Shown here: piece after piece, positions 57,801 through 64,000 of the stretch
Numbering within the stretch: position 1 is the first letter of the stretch
How the letters are laid out: each line of letters starts with the position of its first letter
DNA from: Leptasterias polaris
Lineage: Eukaryota; Echinodermata; Asteroidea; Forcipulatida; Asteriidae
Assembly: GCA_037783415.1 (NCBI GenBank)
Contig: JAZGTN010000151.1
Span: forward strand, 496,001-560,000
DNA: 64,000 nucleotides
Direction of reading: 5' to 3'
Translations under genes and position numbers: made by a program
The notes under the pieces: generated by a model
What the model was told of the DNA's origin: nothing
The model's database searches: none
What the model saw: only the letters and a program-made list of their open reading frames with translations

Positions 57801-59871
57801 CCCCCACTCTTCCACAATAAGTATTTCTGGGTTCTTGCTCAAGGACACAAGTGCCGTGACCGTGACTAGAACCCACACTCTGCTGATCAGAAAAACACTG
57901 TTTGAGTCCGGTGCTCTTAACCGCTCGATACGACACGCACTGCATTCGGATAATATGCATTTAAATTTTGTTTCAAGCCCTGCATATCTGCTATTGTCCT
58001 TGCAGGTTAATTTAAGTTGTGTAAACTACCGGGAAACTAAAGTGTCGCTTCGATTTCGGTCTGATTACGTACCCCTTTGTGTGACTGTTGGTCAGTCCCA
58101 GTTTTGGTTTTCATTTGACACACGGTGTCTTTTTTGTGTTAAACGTTTTGCATAAGTTGCGTATCACTATCAGGTCATGGTGTAATATGAGTGTATGCAT
58201 GTGTGTGCATAAACTTGCTGGGTTTTTTCTTTTTATCAAAGTGGGTCAAGGCGGGCAAGTACTTTTTGGTGACAGTTCAGAAGTGGACGAATTTATTTTC
58301 CTTTGGCTGTCGCTGCTTAAACAACATATTGTTTGAAGAATTTTTAAAAAATCACAAGATTTCACGGTTTCCATATCGCTGGATTTCCCTCCTTTTTCTT
58401 CTTTTTTGTCACGTTACGTTAGTGCAACTCTAATGATATAGACCATGGAGGTCAATCTATTTCTACTTTCATGGGCAAAGACTGGTTTCAACTGTACCCT
58501 TTAATGGCCGTTTAAAGCAACATCCGCTTGGCGTTGCTCATGAGGTTGTAACAGGATTTGGAGTTAGAACTGCAACTTCCTTCAACAAATCGACTAGCAC
58601 CATACTTTCCGGTGTGCTCTCCCTAGCTCTCCCTAGCTCTCCCTAATCAGTTCTCAGCACTAGTGAGAAAGTTCGTGACTTCTAAACTGTGCCAATACGA
58701 ATTCCTATTCCTAAAAATACAATCTGGAGTCATAATAGTGATCCAAGTTTGATCCCTGTCAAATGGAAGAGGGGTGTTGCAACTCAGTGTCAAGCCCACA
58801 TAACTGGGGGCCCTTGATATGCACATGACCTGGTCCCAGTCTCATGAAGCTGTTTTAAACAGAATGCACTGCTTTAACAACCTTCTTTACTCGACAAAAA
58901 GTATCAGGGGACCAGTCATGAGTAATGTCGATGCATTAAGTTGTTTGTTTGTTTTTGTTTGTTATTGTTTGTTTTTGTTTTTTTAAAGTGAGATTAGATC
59001 AGAAGAGATTTAGAATTTTTGTTGTCAATGTTATAATTACTTAAGCTGCTCCAAAACTTCTGTATTTGACCTGGATTGATCATCAGAAAACCCTGTAACC
59101 AAATCCCCCCCCCCCTTTATCGGCCTGTGCTTCTTTAAGTATACAGGTCAACATTAACTTCATCTAAATTCTTGTCCGAGGCTCGAGTCGTTGTTTGGAT
59201 TAGAAAGGCCCCGAACCAATCCTTGAATAATTAATCTCACCAATCGTGTTGCCCCAGTTTCACAGTCCGAAACTCTCTGGCCAGATCGGACCCGGAATGC
59301 ATTGATCAAGAAGCTGATGATCAGGATTCGGTTCAGCAAATTATTATATGCGAGACCGAAATATCAACAAGGAGTGGACCTGGATTTCTTTACGCGCGAG
59401 ACTTGCACAGTCTATTCGAAAATAGTGTAACCATTCAACTCATTGATTTAGTTTTTTCCCCGAATGGTCAGATTCCGGAGTTAACGAAATTCGATAAGTA
59501 ATTGGGATGTCAATAAGGCCTATAGTTGTCATTACAAATAAAATTTAAATACAAAAAATTGTACAGCATGACAGCCAAAGTGTTTTGTTTTAGCTTGTGG
59601 TGTGTGTGGTTTTTAAGGTGTTTTTTGGGGGTTTTTTTTGGGGGGGGGGGGTTAGAAGGGAGGGAGTTTGGCAAACAAAATGCGTGGCAAGTCGATATTT
59701 ACATTTATGTCTCTAGCTAAATAAAGTCAGACACTTACAAAAAGAAAAATAGTAAAACCTAAAATTTAATAGAAAAAATATTGAAAACTTACTTTGTGCA
59801 AGAACACTCGTTAGCAGAATGCAGAGGACTGTCCACCTTGCCAGGCCTAGCAACACGCCCTTCACACCCAT
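30437..59871 (-). CDS. Secreted multidomain protein: 3 Kazal modules + 14 unrecognised four-Cys repeats
   Basis: Twenty coding exons join in one frame into about 2426 aa: signal peptide, K1, K2, D1, K3, then D2 to D14. Exons: 59871-59793, 54424-54281, 52029-51889, 44003-43587, 43448-43272, 42838-42610, 42074-41869, 41777-41322, 40684-40193, 39782-39237, 38805-38248, 37674-37201, 36913-36383, 36248-35769, 35310-34825, 33835-33579, 33031-32815, 32640-32137, 31822-31379 and 30879-30437 (TGA). The D repeat has an N-terminal F/L-x-W strand, a central G-x-N-L-W-R-V-G-L-F-G-S-x-x-x-D-G-x-G motif, an I/V-L-S segment, F-D-(V/L)-x-x-x-G-C-x-x-x-Y-L-C-x-E-F and a terminal S-C-x-x-x-x-C. I cannot place it in a named family; a disulfide-stabilised beta-sandwich is an inference. 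No transmembrane segment is seen. The role is unknown; extracellular adhesion or protease control is only suggested by the Kazal modules. Confidence 0.85.
31379..31822 (-). CDS. Exon 19: repeat domain D13
   Basis: A 148-residue phase 1-1 exon (about 2132-2279) with almost no linker. Core: GANLWRVEMWGSKTASGQG, RKRCTDVTYMCAKF and TCRPVDC. The R-K-R-C variant is shared only with D14. Confidence 0.88.
32137..32640 (-). CDS. Exon 18: repeat domain D12
   Basis: A 168-residue phase 1-1 exon (about 1964-2131) with a GHTGGPDHSRPDSG linker. It is diverged: ASGLWRVGIFANSNAMGTH, then HCDSQYPFLCMEI, where the GC pair is replaced by HC, and SCQPSPC. Confidence 0.88.
32815..33031 (-). CDS. Exon 17: D11, C-terminal half, with GC donor
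   Basis: A phase 0 to 1 exon encoding ILQMHDARRVF, GCGPYKYFCIEF and SCQRSIC. The exon ends CCAGAAG followed by GCAAGTA. Using this as a GC-AG donor keeps the phase-1 rule and joins D12 in frame; the alternative GT at 32810-32809 would leave phase 2 and break the frame. Confidence 0.83.
33579..33835 (-). CDS. Exon 16: D11, N-terminal half
   Basis: The exon begins in phase 1 with a Pro-Glu repeat (PYPEPEPEPAP) and ends in phase 0 after DYNPQ. Core: GQNLWRIGVYGSRVQHGVE. It lacks a good internal start codon and so has no long ORF. The split point differs from that in D2. Confidence 0.85.
34024..34066. repeat. Perfect 43-bp palindrome
   Basis: Two 21-nt arms (AAACAAACTCATGGTACCAAC and its complement) flank a single A. 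It lies in the intron between D10 and D11. Confidence 0.9.
34825..35310 (-). CDS. Exon 15: repeat domain D10
   Basis: A 162-residue phase 1-1 exon (about 1644-1805) with a linker of tandem HTPGG units. Core: GKRLWRIGLYGNMYKDGTG, GCDLHRYLCIEF and SCRPYFC. Confidence 0.9.
35769..36248 (-). CDS. Exon 14: repeat domain D9
   Basis: A 160-residue phase 1-1 exon (about 1484-1643) that has no internal Met in frame and so is easily missed by ATG-based ORF calling. Core: GSRLWRVGLFGSDAADGAG, GCVHPYLCIEFAKNRYS and ACQRVSC. It links the D5 type to the D6-D8 type. Confidence 0.88.
36383..36913 (-). CDS. Exon 13: repeat domain D8
   Basis: A 177-residue phase 1-1 exon (about 1307-1483). The linker holds a short internal duplication (GGGMGEPS twice). 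Core: GYNMWKMTMFGSDRADGSQ, GCAHPFLCIEFSKNRYS and SCKRLTC. Confidence 0.92.
37201..37674 (-). CDS. Exon 12: repeat domain D7
   Basis: A 158-residue phase 1-1 exon (about 1149-1306) with a shorter Gly/Pro/Arg linker. Core: GFNLWKMTMFGSDRADGSE, GCAHRYLCLEFAKNRYS and SCKSLTC. It shares long identical blocks with D8. Confidence 0.92.
38248..38805 (-). CDS. Exon 11: repeat domain D6
   Basis: A 186-residue phase 1-1 exon (about 963-1148), the longest copy, with a Gly/His-rich linker like D5. Core: GYNMWKLTMFGSDNADGSG, GCAHPYLCLEFAKNAYS and SCKKLTC. It belongs to the closely similar trio D6-D8. Confidence 0.92.
39237..39782 (-). CDS. Exon 10: repeat domain D5 with long Gly/His/Ser linker
   Basis: A 182-residue phase 1-1 exon (about 781-962). 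The first about 45 residues are low complexity (HTGG, GHGG, SHTGG, NHGTGG). Core: GRNLWRVGLFGSDVSDGTG, GCRHRYECIEF and SCQNISC. An N-I-S sequon sits between the last two cysteines. Confidence 0.9.
40193..40684 (-). CDS. Exon 9: repeat domain D4
   Basis: A 164-residue phase 1-1 exon (about 617-780) with a Gly/Asn-rich linker at its start. Core: GEGLWRVGLYASEDSDPLG, GCGELNYICLEF and a Trp-rich terminal motif SCKAWPWC. Confidence 0.88.
40787..41240. mobile_element. Two adjacent related foldback elements
   Basis: 41090-41240 pairs TTGAGATATGGTGGACACTA with TAGTGTCCGCCATATCTCAA. 40787-40925 has similar outer ends plus an inner pair GCACTGTTTTGTTTGGGTG / CACCCTAAACAAAACAGT. Both are in the intron between D3 and D4. 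Confidence 0.65.
41322..41777 (-). CDS. Exon 8: repeat domain D3
   Basis: A 152-residue single-exon copy (about 465-616), phase 1-1. The central motif is GNNLVRVGLFGSKNIYGEG, where the usual Trp is Val. GCSEYGYLCAEL and ICKEIPC supply the four conserved cysteines. The linker is basic and lacks the Gly/His richness of later copies. Confidence 0.87.
41869..42074 (-). CDS. Exon 7: D2, C-terminal half
   Basis: It completes the codon from exon 6 and encodes AEFDVAAVGCSRYTFLCLEF and then VACKQVPC, the second half of the repeat. It leaves in phase 1 at GTGAAT. D2 in total is 145 residues (about 320-464). Confidence 0.85.
42610..42838 (-). CDS. Exon 6: D2, N-terminal half
   Basis: The exon begins in phase 1 and ends in phase 2. 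It encodes the W strand (IFWSARGTDG) and GRSLWKMGIYGSRFEDGSG, ending in AAGK. It has no long ORF of its own. Splitting of the domain here is not shared with the single-exon copies. Confidence 0.82.
43272..43448 (-). CDS. Exon 5: Kazal module K3
   Basis: A 59-residue phase 1-1 exon (about 261-319) starting with a Pro-rich lead. Kazal cysteines: CRYEC, VCGSDGMTYATEC, ALDNENRC and GPC. The predicted P1 is Glu, which is unusual and would favour a Glu- or elastase-like target if inhibitory. The last loop is longer than in K1 and K2. Confidence 0.9.
43587..44003 (-). CDS. Exon 4: repeat domain D1
   Basis: A 139-residue phase 1-1 exon (about 122-260). It carries GRDLWKLGIYGCRYDDGWC, GCDELRYLCTEF and the terminal MCFELSC. 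Unlike the other copies it has an extra Cys pair in the central motif (YGC, GWC), which could form a local disulfide. It is the only D copy placed between Kazal modules. Confidence 0.88.
44434..44630. mobile_element. MITE, GGGCCCAATTTCATAGAGC family, intact
   Basis: A 197-bp foldback with ends CAGGGCCCAATTTCATAGAG and the inverted copy ending GAAATTGGGCCCTG. The interior contains GCTTAAGC-type words and CAGAATAAGGTTACCAGCC. It lies in the intron between K2 and D1. Confidence 0.85.
46795..47160. repeat. Left subterminal array of CGATCGATCGG-type repeats
   Basis: About a dozen diverged copies of a 20-22-bp unit, CCATCGATCGATCGGACTTTT and variants, followed by units of the form AAAAAGAGCGGTCG. 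The core CGATCG is palindromic. The same array recurs inverted at 51490-51800. Confidence 0.9.
47385..48188 (-). mobile_element. LINE 3' fragment (CR1/L2-like) inserted in the left arm
   Basis: This block exists only in the left arm of the inverted repeat and interrupts a MITE copy there. On the minus strand, 47970-47731 encodes YDLYRINTYLELWNQIGTKF followed by RACKKYFKKLLL, resembling the LWN-L-P and FKK-L C-terminal end of non-LTR reverse-transcriptase ORFs. Downstream there is AATAAA (47419-47414), then CCGTAAACCTGAAACCTGAA, a simple-repeat tail of the kind ending CR1/L2 elements. Confidence 0.6.
48735..49034 (+). pseudogene. HECT-like domain C-terminal fragment (left arm)
   Basis: The reading frame contains FATGLQNEPAIGFQPVPSIEF, then GHSISFSSIKIPLS and HNPSFNLAKLV. 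The order and spacing resemble the C-lobe of HECT ubiquitin ligases: F-x-T-G, G-F, P-x-I, the T-C catalytic segment, L-P, and a final P-x-F. The position where the catalytic Cys is expected reads S-F, so the fragment appears inactive. HECT-like genes are carried by some animal DNA transposons. The match is by eye and moderate. Confidence 0.55.
50138..50251 (-). pseudogene. Integrase/transposase-like N-terminal fragment in transposon core
   Basis: The frame begins GLRVRRDSVRQSMRRVDPAG. This G-x-R-V-x-R-x-x-V-R-x-S-x-x-R-V-D-P-x-G pattern resembles the segment preceding the DDE catalytic core in eukaryotic integrase-like transposon proteins. The catalytic part is absent; the frame continues into AT-rich sequence. 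Confidence 0.5.
50344..50641 (-). pseudogene. HECT-like domain C-terminal fragment (right arm)
   Basis: An inverted copy of the fragment at 48735-49034. The translated sequence differs by about one residue before the arms diverge, showing how well the arms have stayed matched. The frame runs on a little beyond the repeat boundary into the unique spacer. Confidence 0.55.
50877..51255. mobile_element. MITE, GTATACGTTTGGTAAT family, in right arm of the transposon
   Basis: The same family as above, with ends TTAAAGAGTCTGTATGACTC and ACCAAACGTATACAGCACCT. The counterpart in the left arm is split by the LINE fragment (47354-47384 and 48189-48505). Confidence 0.75.
51490..51800. repeat. Right subterminal array of CGATCGATCGG-type repeats
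   Basis: The inverted counterpart of the left array, with slightly fewer units and a few unit-level differences, as expected for unstable tandem repeats within a terminal inverted repeat. Confidence 0.9.
51889..52029 (-). CDS. Exon 3: Kazal module K2
   Basis: A 47-residue phase 1-1 exon (about 75-121) with a complete six-cysteine Kazal pattern: CRRTC, VCGTDGVTYDSLC, DLDNAAC and HGRC. The predicted P1 is Gly. Its donor lies 61 bp from the right end of the inserted transposon, and the splice site itself is intact. Confidence 0.9.
53486..53701. mobile_element. Foldback MITE, ACACTGCAAAA ends
   Basis: About 216 bp. Inverted ends AACACTGCAAAATACC and GTGTTTTTGCAGTGT; inner arms ACACCATGGTAGTTGTCA and TGACACCTACCATGGTGT. 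A related core occurs at 44320-44400. In the intron between K1 and K2. Confidence 0.75.
53707..54100. repeat. Three tandem copies of a unit of about 150 bp
   Basis: The word TAATTTTACATAACAGTAAAG, or a close variant, recurs near 53715, 53860 and 54018, each followed by TAATTTCGGTT and GAAGGAGTGACACTGAAC-like sequence. Copy 3 is the most diverged. Confidence 0.8.
54281..54424 (-). CDS. Exon 2: Kazal module K1
   Basis: A 48-residue phase 1-1 exon (protein residues about 27-74) with all six Kazal cysteines: CTKKC, VCGSDGQTYKNQC, KLENRAC and HGDC. The residue two after the second Cys, the usual protease-contact P1, is Asn. Reading through the acceptor upstream gives an in-frame Met followed by a hydrophobic stretch, discussed as a possible alternative start. 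Confidence 0.9.
56095..56483. repeat. 43-bp minisatellite, nine copies
   Basis: The unit begins GGGTCTGGCTTAGGCTCTGC and ends GACGTGCGGATTT, repeated nine times with almost no differences (one copy has CCGATTT, another GGCTTTGC). It is in intron 1 of the repeat-domain gene. Confidence 0.95.
56491..57312. mobile_element. Two adjacent MITE-like elements in intron 1 of the repeat-domain gene
   Basis: 56491-56960 begins TTAAGGCAGGGTATATAC and ends GGCAAAGTATACCTTTGG, a related but distinct family (also seen at 10930-11130). 56961-57312 is a GTATACGTTTGGTAAT-family copy lacking one end. Confidence 0.6.
57835..57940 (-). mobile_element. tRNA-derived SINE head
   Basis: A short minus-strand head with GTGTCGTATCGAGCGG, GGGTTCTAGTCACGGTCA and CTTGTGTCCTTGAGCAAG; the body is missing. 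Confidence 0.6.
59793..59871 (-). CDS. Exon 1: signal peptide of the Kazal/repeat protein
   Basis: The exon starts ATG and encodes MGVKGVLLGLARWTVLCILL followed by TSVLAQ, a classical signal peptide with a predicted cleavage near the final Ala-Gln. It ends in phase 1 at GTAAGT. It is only 26 codons, so it was found by looking for a secretory start in front of the phase-1 Kazal exon. The 5.4-kb intron to exon 2 contains a minisatellite and MITEs. Confidence 0.8.
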
Positions 59872-60247
59872 GATTCACAAATAAGAATGCGTCGACTTCC
59901 AACAAAAGTACACTCTTCTTCGACACCAAAATCTGATTGTTTTTTCTGCTCGCCGTGCGGTCAAAGTAACGCAGAGTTTAGAGCACCATTCCTCGTCCCG
60001 GTACCATCAACCGGTGAAGTGTCTTCGGTTCTCGGTGCAGCACCAAGTTTAACCTTCAGCCTTTCTTTATCAACCTAGTCACCCTTCTTGGTTGTGATTT
60101 GGTGAAGCAACAAAACCCGGTACCCACGCTGAAGAAAGAATGGACCAATCTACGACGTGTGGGTTGTCCTTTGGGAAGTTGGTGCCTATCCGCTGTGCGG
60201 TAGTTGACTTTGGCACGCGTTCAACTTCACCCAAACTTCTTATTCGA

Positions 60248-60262
60248 CGGTGGTGTATATAA
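60248..60262 (-). promoter_or_regulatory. Possible TATA box of the repeat-domain gene
   Basis: The minus strand reads ATTATATAC about 380 bp upstream of the predicted ATG at 59871. It is the best TATA-like word in this stretch, but TATA-like words are common in AT-rich DNA, so support is weak. Confidence 0.25.
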
Positions 60263-62269
60263 TAGTCATACTTTCGTTTTGCTTTTTCTAATAGTAATAC
60301 ATTTTACAGCATCATTTCTTTGTGAAATGAGGTTTGGTTTTCACCTTTTCTACAAACTAAAACTCGGACCCTTTTCGTGAAATTCCTTCTTGGGGAATCT
60401 GTGTCAGACCAACGCTTTCAAAGGGAAGCATTTCATGTTAATTTATGTATTTTTTTTAAATATTTTTTATTCGTGGATTTATTCAAGCTCTAAAAACTTT
60501 ACATACATTAGCCTATACAGAAGACTTAAAATAACAATCAGACCAAGAATTAAGAAAAACAGAAAAAGTGGAAAGACAAACAATATACAGCAGCATAACC
60601 AAAAGCAAACCAAATCACTATCTAGGGGAATCTCAGTATGTTTATAACGAGCATTTGAGTGATTTACTATGATCCCACTCAATCTTCTGAGAAAGTTCAA
60701 CGCCACATGGTAACTTAACACCTAAACTGTCGGACTCTGTTTATGGTATGCTCTTCCCTGTAAAGCATAGTCAGTTTACCAGTGCGGTCCTCAGCCAAAA
60801 AGAATCTAACAAAACCATGCAGTTGCCAGTTAGATTGTGAAGTATTTTGGGTTGAGCCCTAATGAATCATATGGACTTAAACGTCAATGGTGGGAAAGAT
60901 GCAGATTCAATTTTCTATTACAACCCGGGTCCGCCTGATATACACTCTAATGAAATTACATCCCTTGTATTCTCTTAACTCTCAATTATTTCATCCTCGG
61001 TGTGGACCCTCGCCCCGCCCCACACACATGTTCTGAGAATTGTTTTGTAAAGTTTAAATGATTGCTGATCTCAGAGGTATACCAGAATGAAGTGGCCTTG
61101 TACTTCCCATCATACTATAATAATACTGCATGCGTTGTTTTACTCACCTATCAAAGAATAAGCGTTTGCGTTAGTAGGAAGTTCAACTTTCTTAGGAAAT
61201 GTTTTGAGGTGTACCGGCTGGCTCTTGGGAGCTTGGAAGGGGGGGGGGGCTAGCTAGGGTAAGCTTAAGTTTGAATAGGGTGTTACAGTCTATAGCTTGT
61301 AAGGAAATTGAGGTAGGCATGCAGCTTAACGGAGGTTGGAGAGACAGGATCTTCCCGGGGACGGGCAAAAACAGAGGGGCGGAAGGGGTGGATGGAGGGG
61401 AATTCAAGGAAGGTCAAATTTCCCCCCACCCGACTCAAGGTGCCGCTATTAGTATTAAGTTCAACGAGAAAACATTTGAGAACTCACGGCAGATATTGAA
61501 TCGGGGTCAACTTTTCTTTTCCCTAACCTCCTATAGATGGTTTCTATTAAAATCATCTATATTTACCCCACGTTTTCTGATACGTGTCCTCTTTTTGAAA
61601 AATCTGTGAGTAACCTTGAATGTTTTCAGGGGACTTTTGTGAGTGCGGAAATGCTTAAAGGTCAATTTAATATGGAGCTTTATAAACTGGGCAGCGCACG
61701 TTTTTTCCCTATGAATTCATTTATTTATTAATTTTTATCTAAACTTCAATTTTTTAAATGGCTGAGTCGTTTCTGCTTCTCGGGTTCGCATCTTTAACAC
61801 ATGCGACGGTTATTGCGTCCGATAGCAATGACATTTTGTCCACCCGTTGAAGCTGCGGTGGAAAAGCTTGCTCCTGTGTCTTTAATAAAGGTCTAAATGG
61901 CCCAGGGTCGGACTCCGACACTACAACGATGATTGTGTCGACGGGAAACTTAGTTTTTATGACGCTTACCTTCTTCTGTGAAAGCATGCAAAGCCTAAGT
62001 TCATGGCACTGCTGACAGTGGTGTTCTTCTCTTACGGCGTTATTGTGTTTTACATGGTACCGTAAGCACATAATTCCGAAGTAGGCAGAGAAAGCATGAA
62101 CATTGGGCCCTGAACCGGTGACTGGAATAGGATTTTGTGAACCCAAGGCGTTGTGGTTCGACGAAATAAAATCTTGAATATTCATATATAGGCTAATCGT
62201 CAAAACGCGAAGTTTGTTTAATGCTTTTCACGGGAGGACGTTGTGGCTGAAACGACACTATCATTATAA

Positions 62270-62355
62270 GGTGGCCCTAAAGGGACATCAAACACAAATA
62301 TTTACGTGAATATTTACGTAAATATTCACGTAATCTGTGTCCCTTCAGGGCCACC
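62270..62355. repeat. 86-bp hairpin with 32-bp perfect central palindrome
   Basis: Outer arms GGTGGCCCT / AGGGCCACC and GGGACA / TGTCCC surround a perfect 32-bp palindrome at 62302-62333 built from TTACGTGAATATTTAC and its complement. Upstream flank of the repeat-domain gene. Confidence 0.85.
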
Positions 62356-63309
62356 GTATTAGTACGATTGCAGAACGCCTTGATGCCACCTCACGTTTCA
62401 TTATACGATCATTGTGCTTCCCGGCTGTAGGCAGAAATTTTTAAAGGTCATTAGTCTTCCTGGCAGTCCATCTACTATCAGGAAAGAAGGCAGACTGTAT
62501 TCAATAGGAGACAAAACAACACCCGGATACCCTAGAAAAGTCGTCCACACTCATGACAAATAATATTAGACCCTGGGTTTATTTAAACAGCTACTTGAGC
62601 AAAAACTTATTAACGGAAATGCTATTTAAACTTGTTTGTAATGTGTTTGTTTATCATTTAAGTGTAAATGTAGATTTGTGTACACTTCTGTTTTTTTCGT
62701 AATTCAATCAAAATTTAAGCCCCAATTACCTCAAGGCTTTGAAAAACTAGAAACTCTTCTGACGTTGACGGCGTGCGTCAAAATGACAATACTCTGACGT
62801 CGTTTGTTGCTTTTTATACCTCCATGCTGCAACAAAGCAGCTACACAAAACGGAGCCCCCACATTATGAGTGACGTAACACAAGTTTTCGCGAATCTTTC
62901 TGAAAAGCACCGGAGAAGGGTATTCAAAACGATTGGTTTTTACACAATTAAAATCTGTTTAATCTCATGTGAACTCAATTTCCTTAGTGATTGAAAACAT
63001 TTTAAATGATTTCAGCAATGATCACTTTGTTGCCGTTCTCGTTCAAGTAGGTCTTTAAAACTGGTGTCGGGCTGTGTCCAAATTGGTGGTTGGGGACACT
63101 GACTGGATACGACTGTTGCTCAGGCTGTTGTTATAGGCGTCCTATATGCTTCAACGTTTGTTCACGTAACGATCAATCCGCAGCTTGGTTGATAAATACA
63201 GTCTATTAATATTATATAGGCCTATAGGTGCGTACAGCAAAGTTATGTAAATCTATTTCAAACTTGGCTTGAATCTTCATTGGATTGAATGTATCCAACT
63301 GTGCTGATT

Positions 63310-63608
63310 TGGGCTATCGACCCAAATCAACTGCCCTCAGGGGCACGTTGCCACCTATACTCCTGGGGGCTGGGGCTGAAACAGGGTTACCCCCTTCACA
63401 GTCCGTAAGGATATATAGGCATAGGTATCACCCACTTTAAAGAGCCTGGTGGCTGGTAGAGCAGAATGCACTACCTTCCCATTTTTTTACGAAGCAATTG
63501 TGGTTAATTGCCTTGCTCATGGACACAATTAGAGTGTCATGACTGGGATTCGAACCCACACAGAGCTTGGGTCCGGTGAACTAAAACGCTCACTGAGCCA
63601 CGACACGC
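63310..63608 (-). mobile_element. tRNA-derived SINE, CAGGGTTACCCC subfamily
   Basis: A near-full-length minus-strand copy: GTGTCGTGGCTCAG head, GGGTTCGAATCCCAGTCA box, TCCATGAGCAAGGC, and the shared GGGGGTAACCCTGTTTCAGC body. Confidence 0.75.
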
Positions 63609-64000
63609 TGACGCATATAGCGGAATCAAACGTGTATAAGTAATGACAATTGCTCGCGCAATTCTACAATGAGCCCATTTTCATCGGCAATGGATCATTA
63701 GTCCCCGTAATAAGTCTACACAGGAGGAAAAAGACAGAATTGTCTAGACGGAGGATGAGATTTGAGCACAACATCAAAGACTGAGGGGGACTTAAGAGTT
63801 TTCCAACTAACAGAGGACAGTGGAGAAACGAGACGAATGTGGAGAAAGATCGTTACCATTGTTAGATCAGTATAGTGCCCCCAACGACCCTTGAGGTTAA
63901 AGGGATAACAATGAATAACTCTCCGTCATCTATTTCTCTTTTGAACAGAACAATATTTCCAGTTGTTTGTTGTCTCTTCATTCCACTGTAATCATTTAAA

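Larger units (their letters stand above)
59872..64000. other. Upstream flank of the repeat-domain gene
   Basis: No coding exon is supported. It should contain the promoter and 5' UTR of the minus-strand gene. Visible features are a weak TATA-like word, a G run near 61242, the 62270-62355 hairpin and a SINE at the right end. Confidence 0.55.

Noticed and set aside
61754..62203. 149-codon minus-strand ORF
   Set aside because: It overlaps a GGGCCC-family fragment, has no recognisable domain and mixed composition, and no splice context supports it.

Overview
This is eukaryotic DNA from an animal. Genes are split into small exons with GT-AG introns, and the AT-rich introns are packed with tRNA-derived SINEs, foldback MITEs, a LINE fragment and microsatellites. 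The repeat style and the lineage-specific multidomain gene suggest an invertebrate deuterostome, most likely an echinoderm and perhaps a sea star; this is inference from style, since no species-diagnostic gene is present. All exon models below were built by hand from splice motifs, reading-frame continuity and family resemblance.

Layout. (1) 1033-4779, plus strand: the 3' end of a gene with a Kazal/follistatin-like module followed by a long acidic, Pro-rich tail; its 5' end lies outside the window. (2) 17714 down to 8869, minus strand: a complete nine-exon SAC3D1 gene (SAC3/GANP family, 367 aa). (3) 18087-27158, plus strand: an eight-exon TSTD2 gene (rhodanese/UPF0176 family, about 501 aa), head-to-head with SAC3D1 and 372 bp from it. 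(4) 59871 down to 30437, minus strand: a 20-coding-exon gene for a secreted protein of about 2426 aa, made of a signal peptide, three Kazal modules and fourteen copies of a roughly 130-residue four-cysteine domain that I do not recognise. Module order is SP-K1-K2-D1-K3-D2 to D14. Nearly every module is one exon flanked by phase-1 introns, so the gene looks built by exon shuffling and tandem duplication. A polyadenylation signal follows the stop codon by about 50 bp.

Mobile DNA. The long intron between K2 and D1 carries a 5,058-bp DNA transposon (46771-51828). It has a 6-bp target-site duplication, inverted-repeat arms of about 1.5 kb, arrays of a CGATCGATCGGT-like motif near each end, a HECT-like ubiquitin-ligase fragment in both arms and a transposase/integrase-like fragment in the centre. 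A LINE 3' fragment has inserted into the left arm only. Elsewhere there are several MITE families, tRNA-derived SINEs, perfect hairpins at 17505-17611, 34024-34066 and 62270-62355, and a 43-bp minisatellite at 56095-56483.

The repeat-domain secreted protein is the best candidate for something undescribed. The transposon with long inverted arms and a HECT fragment is the second.
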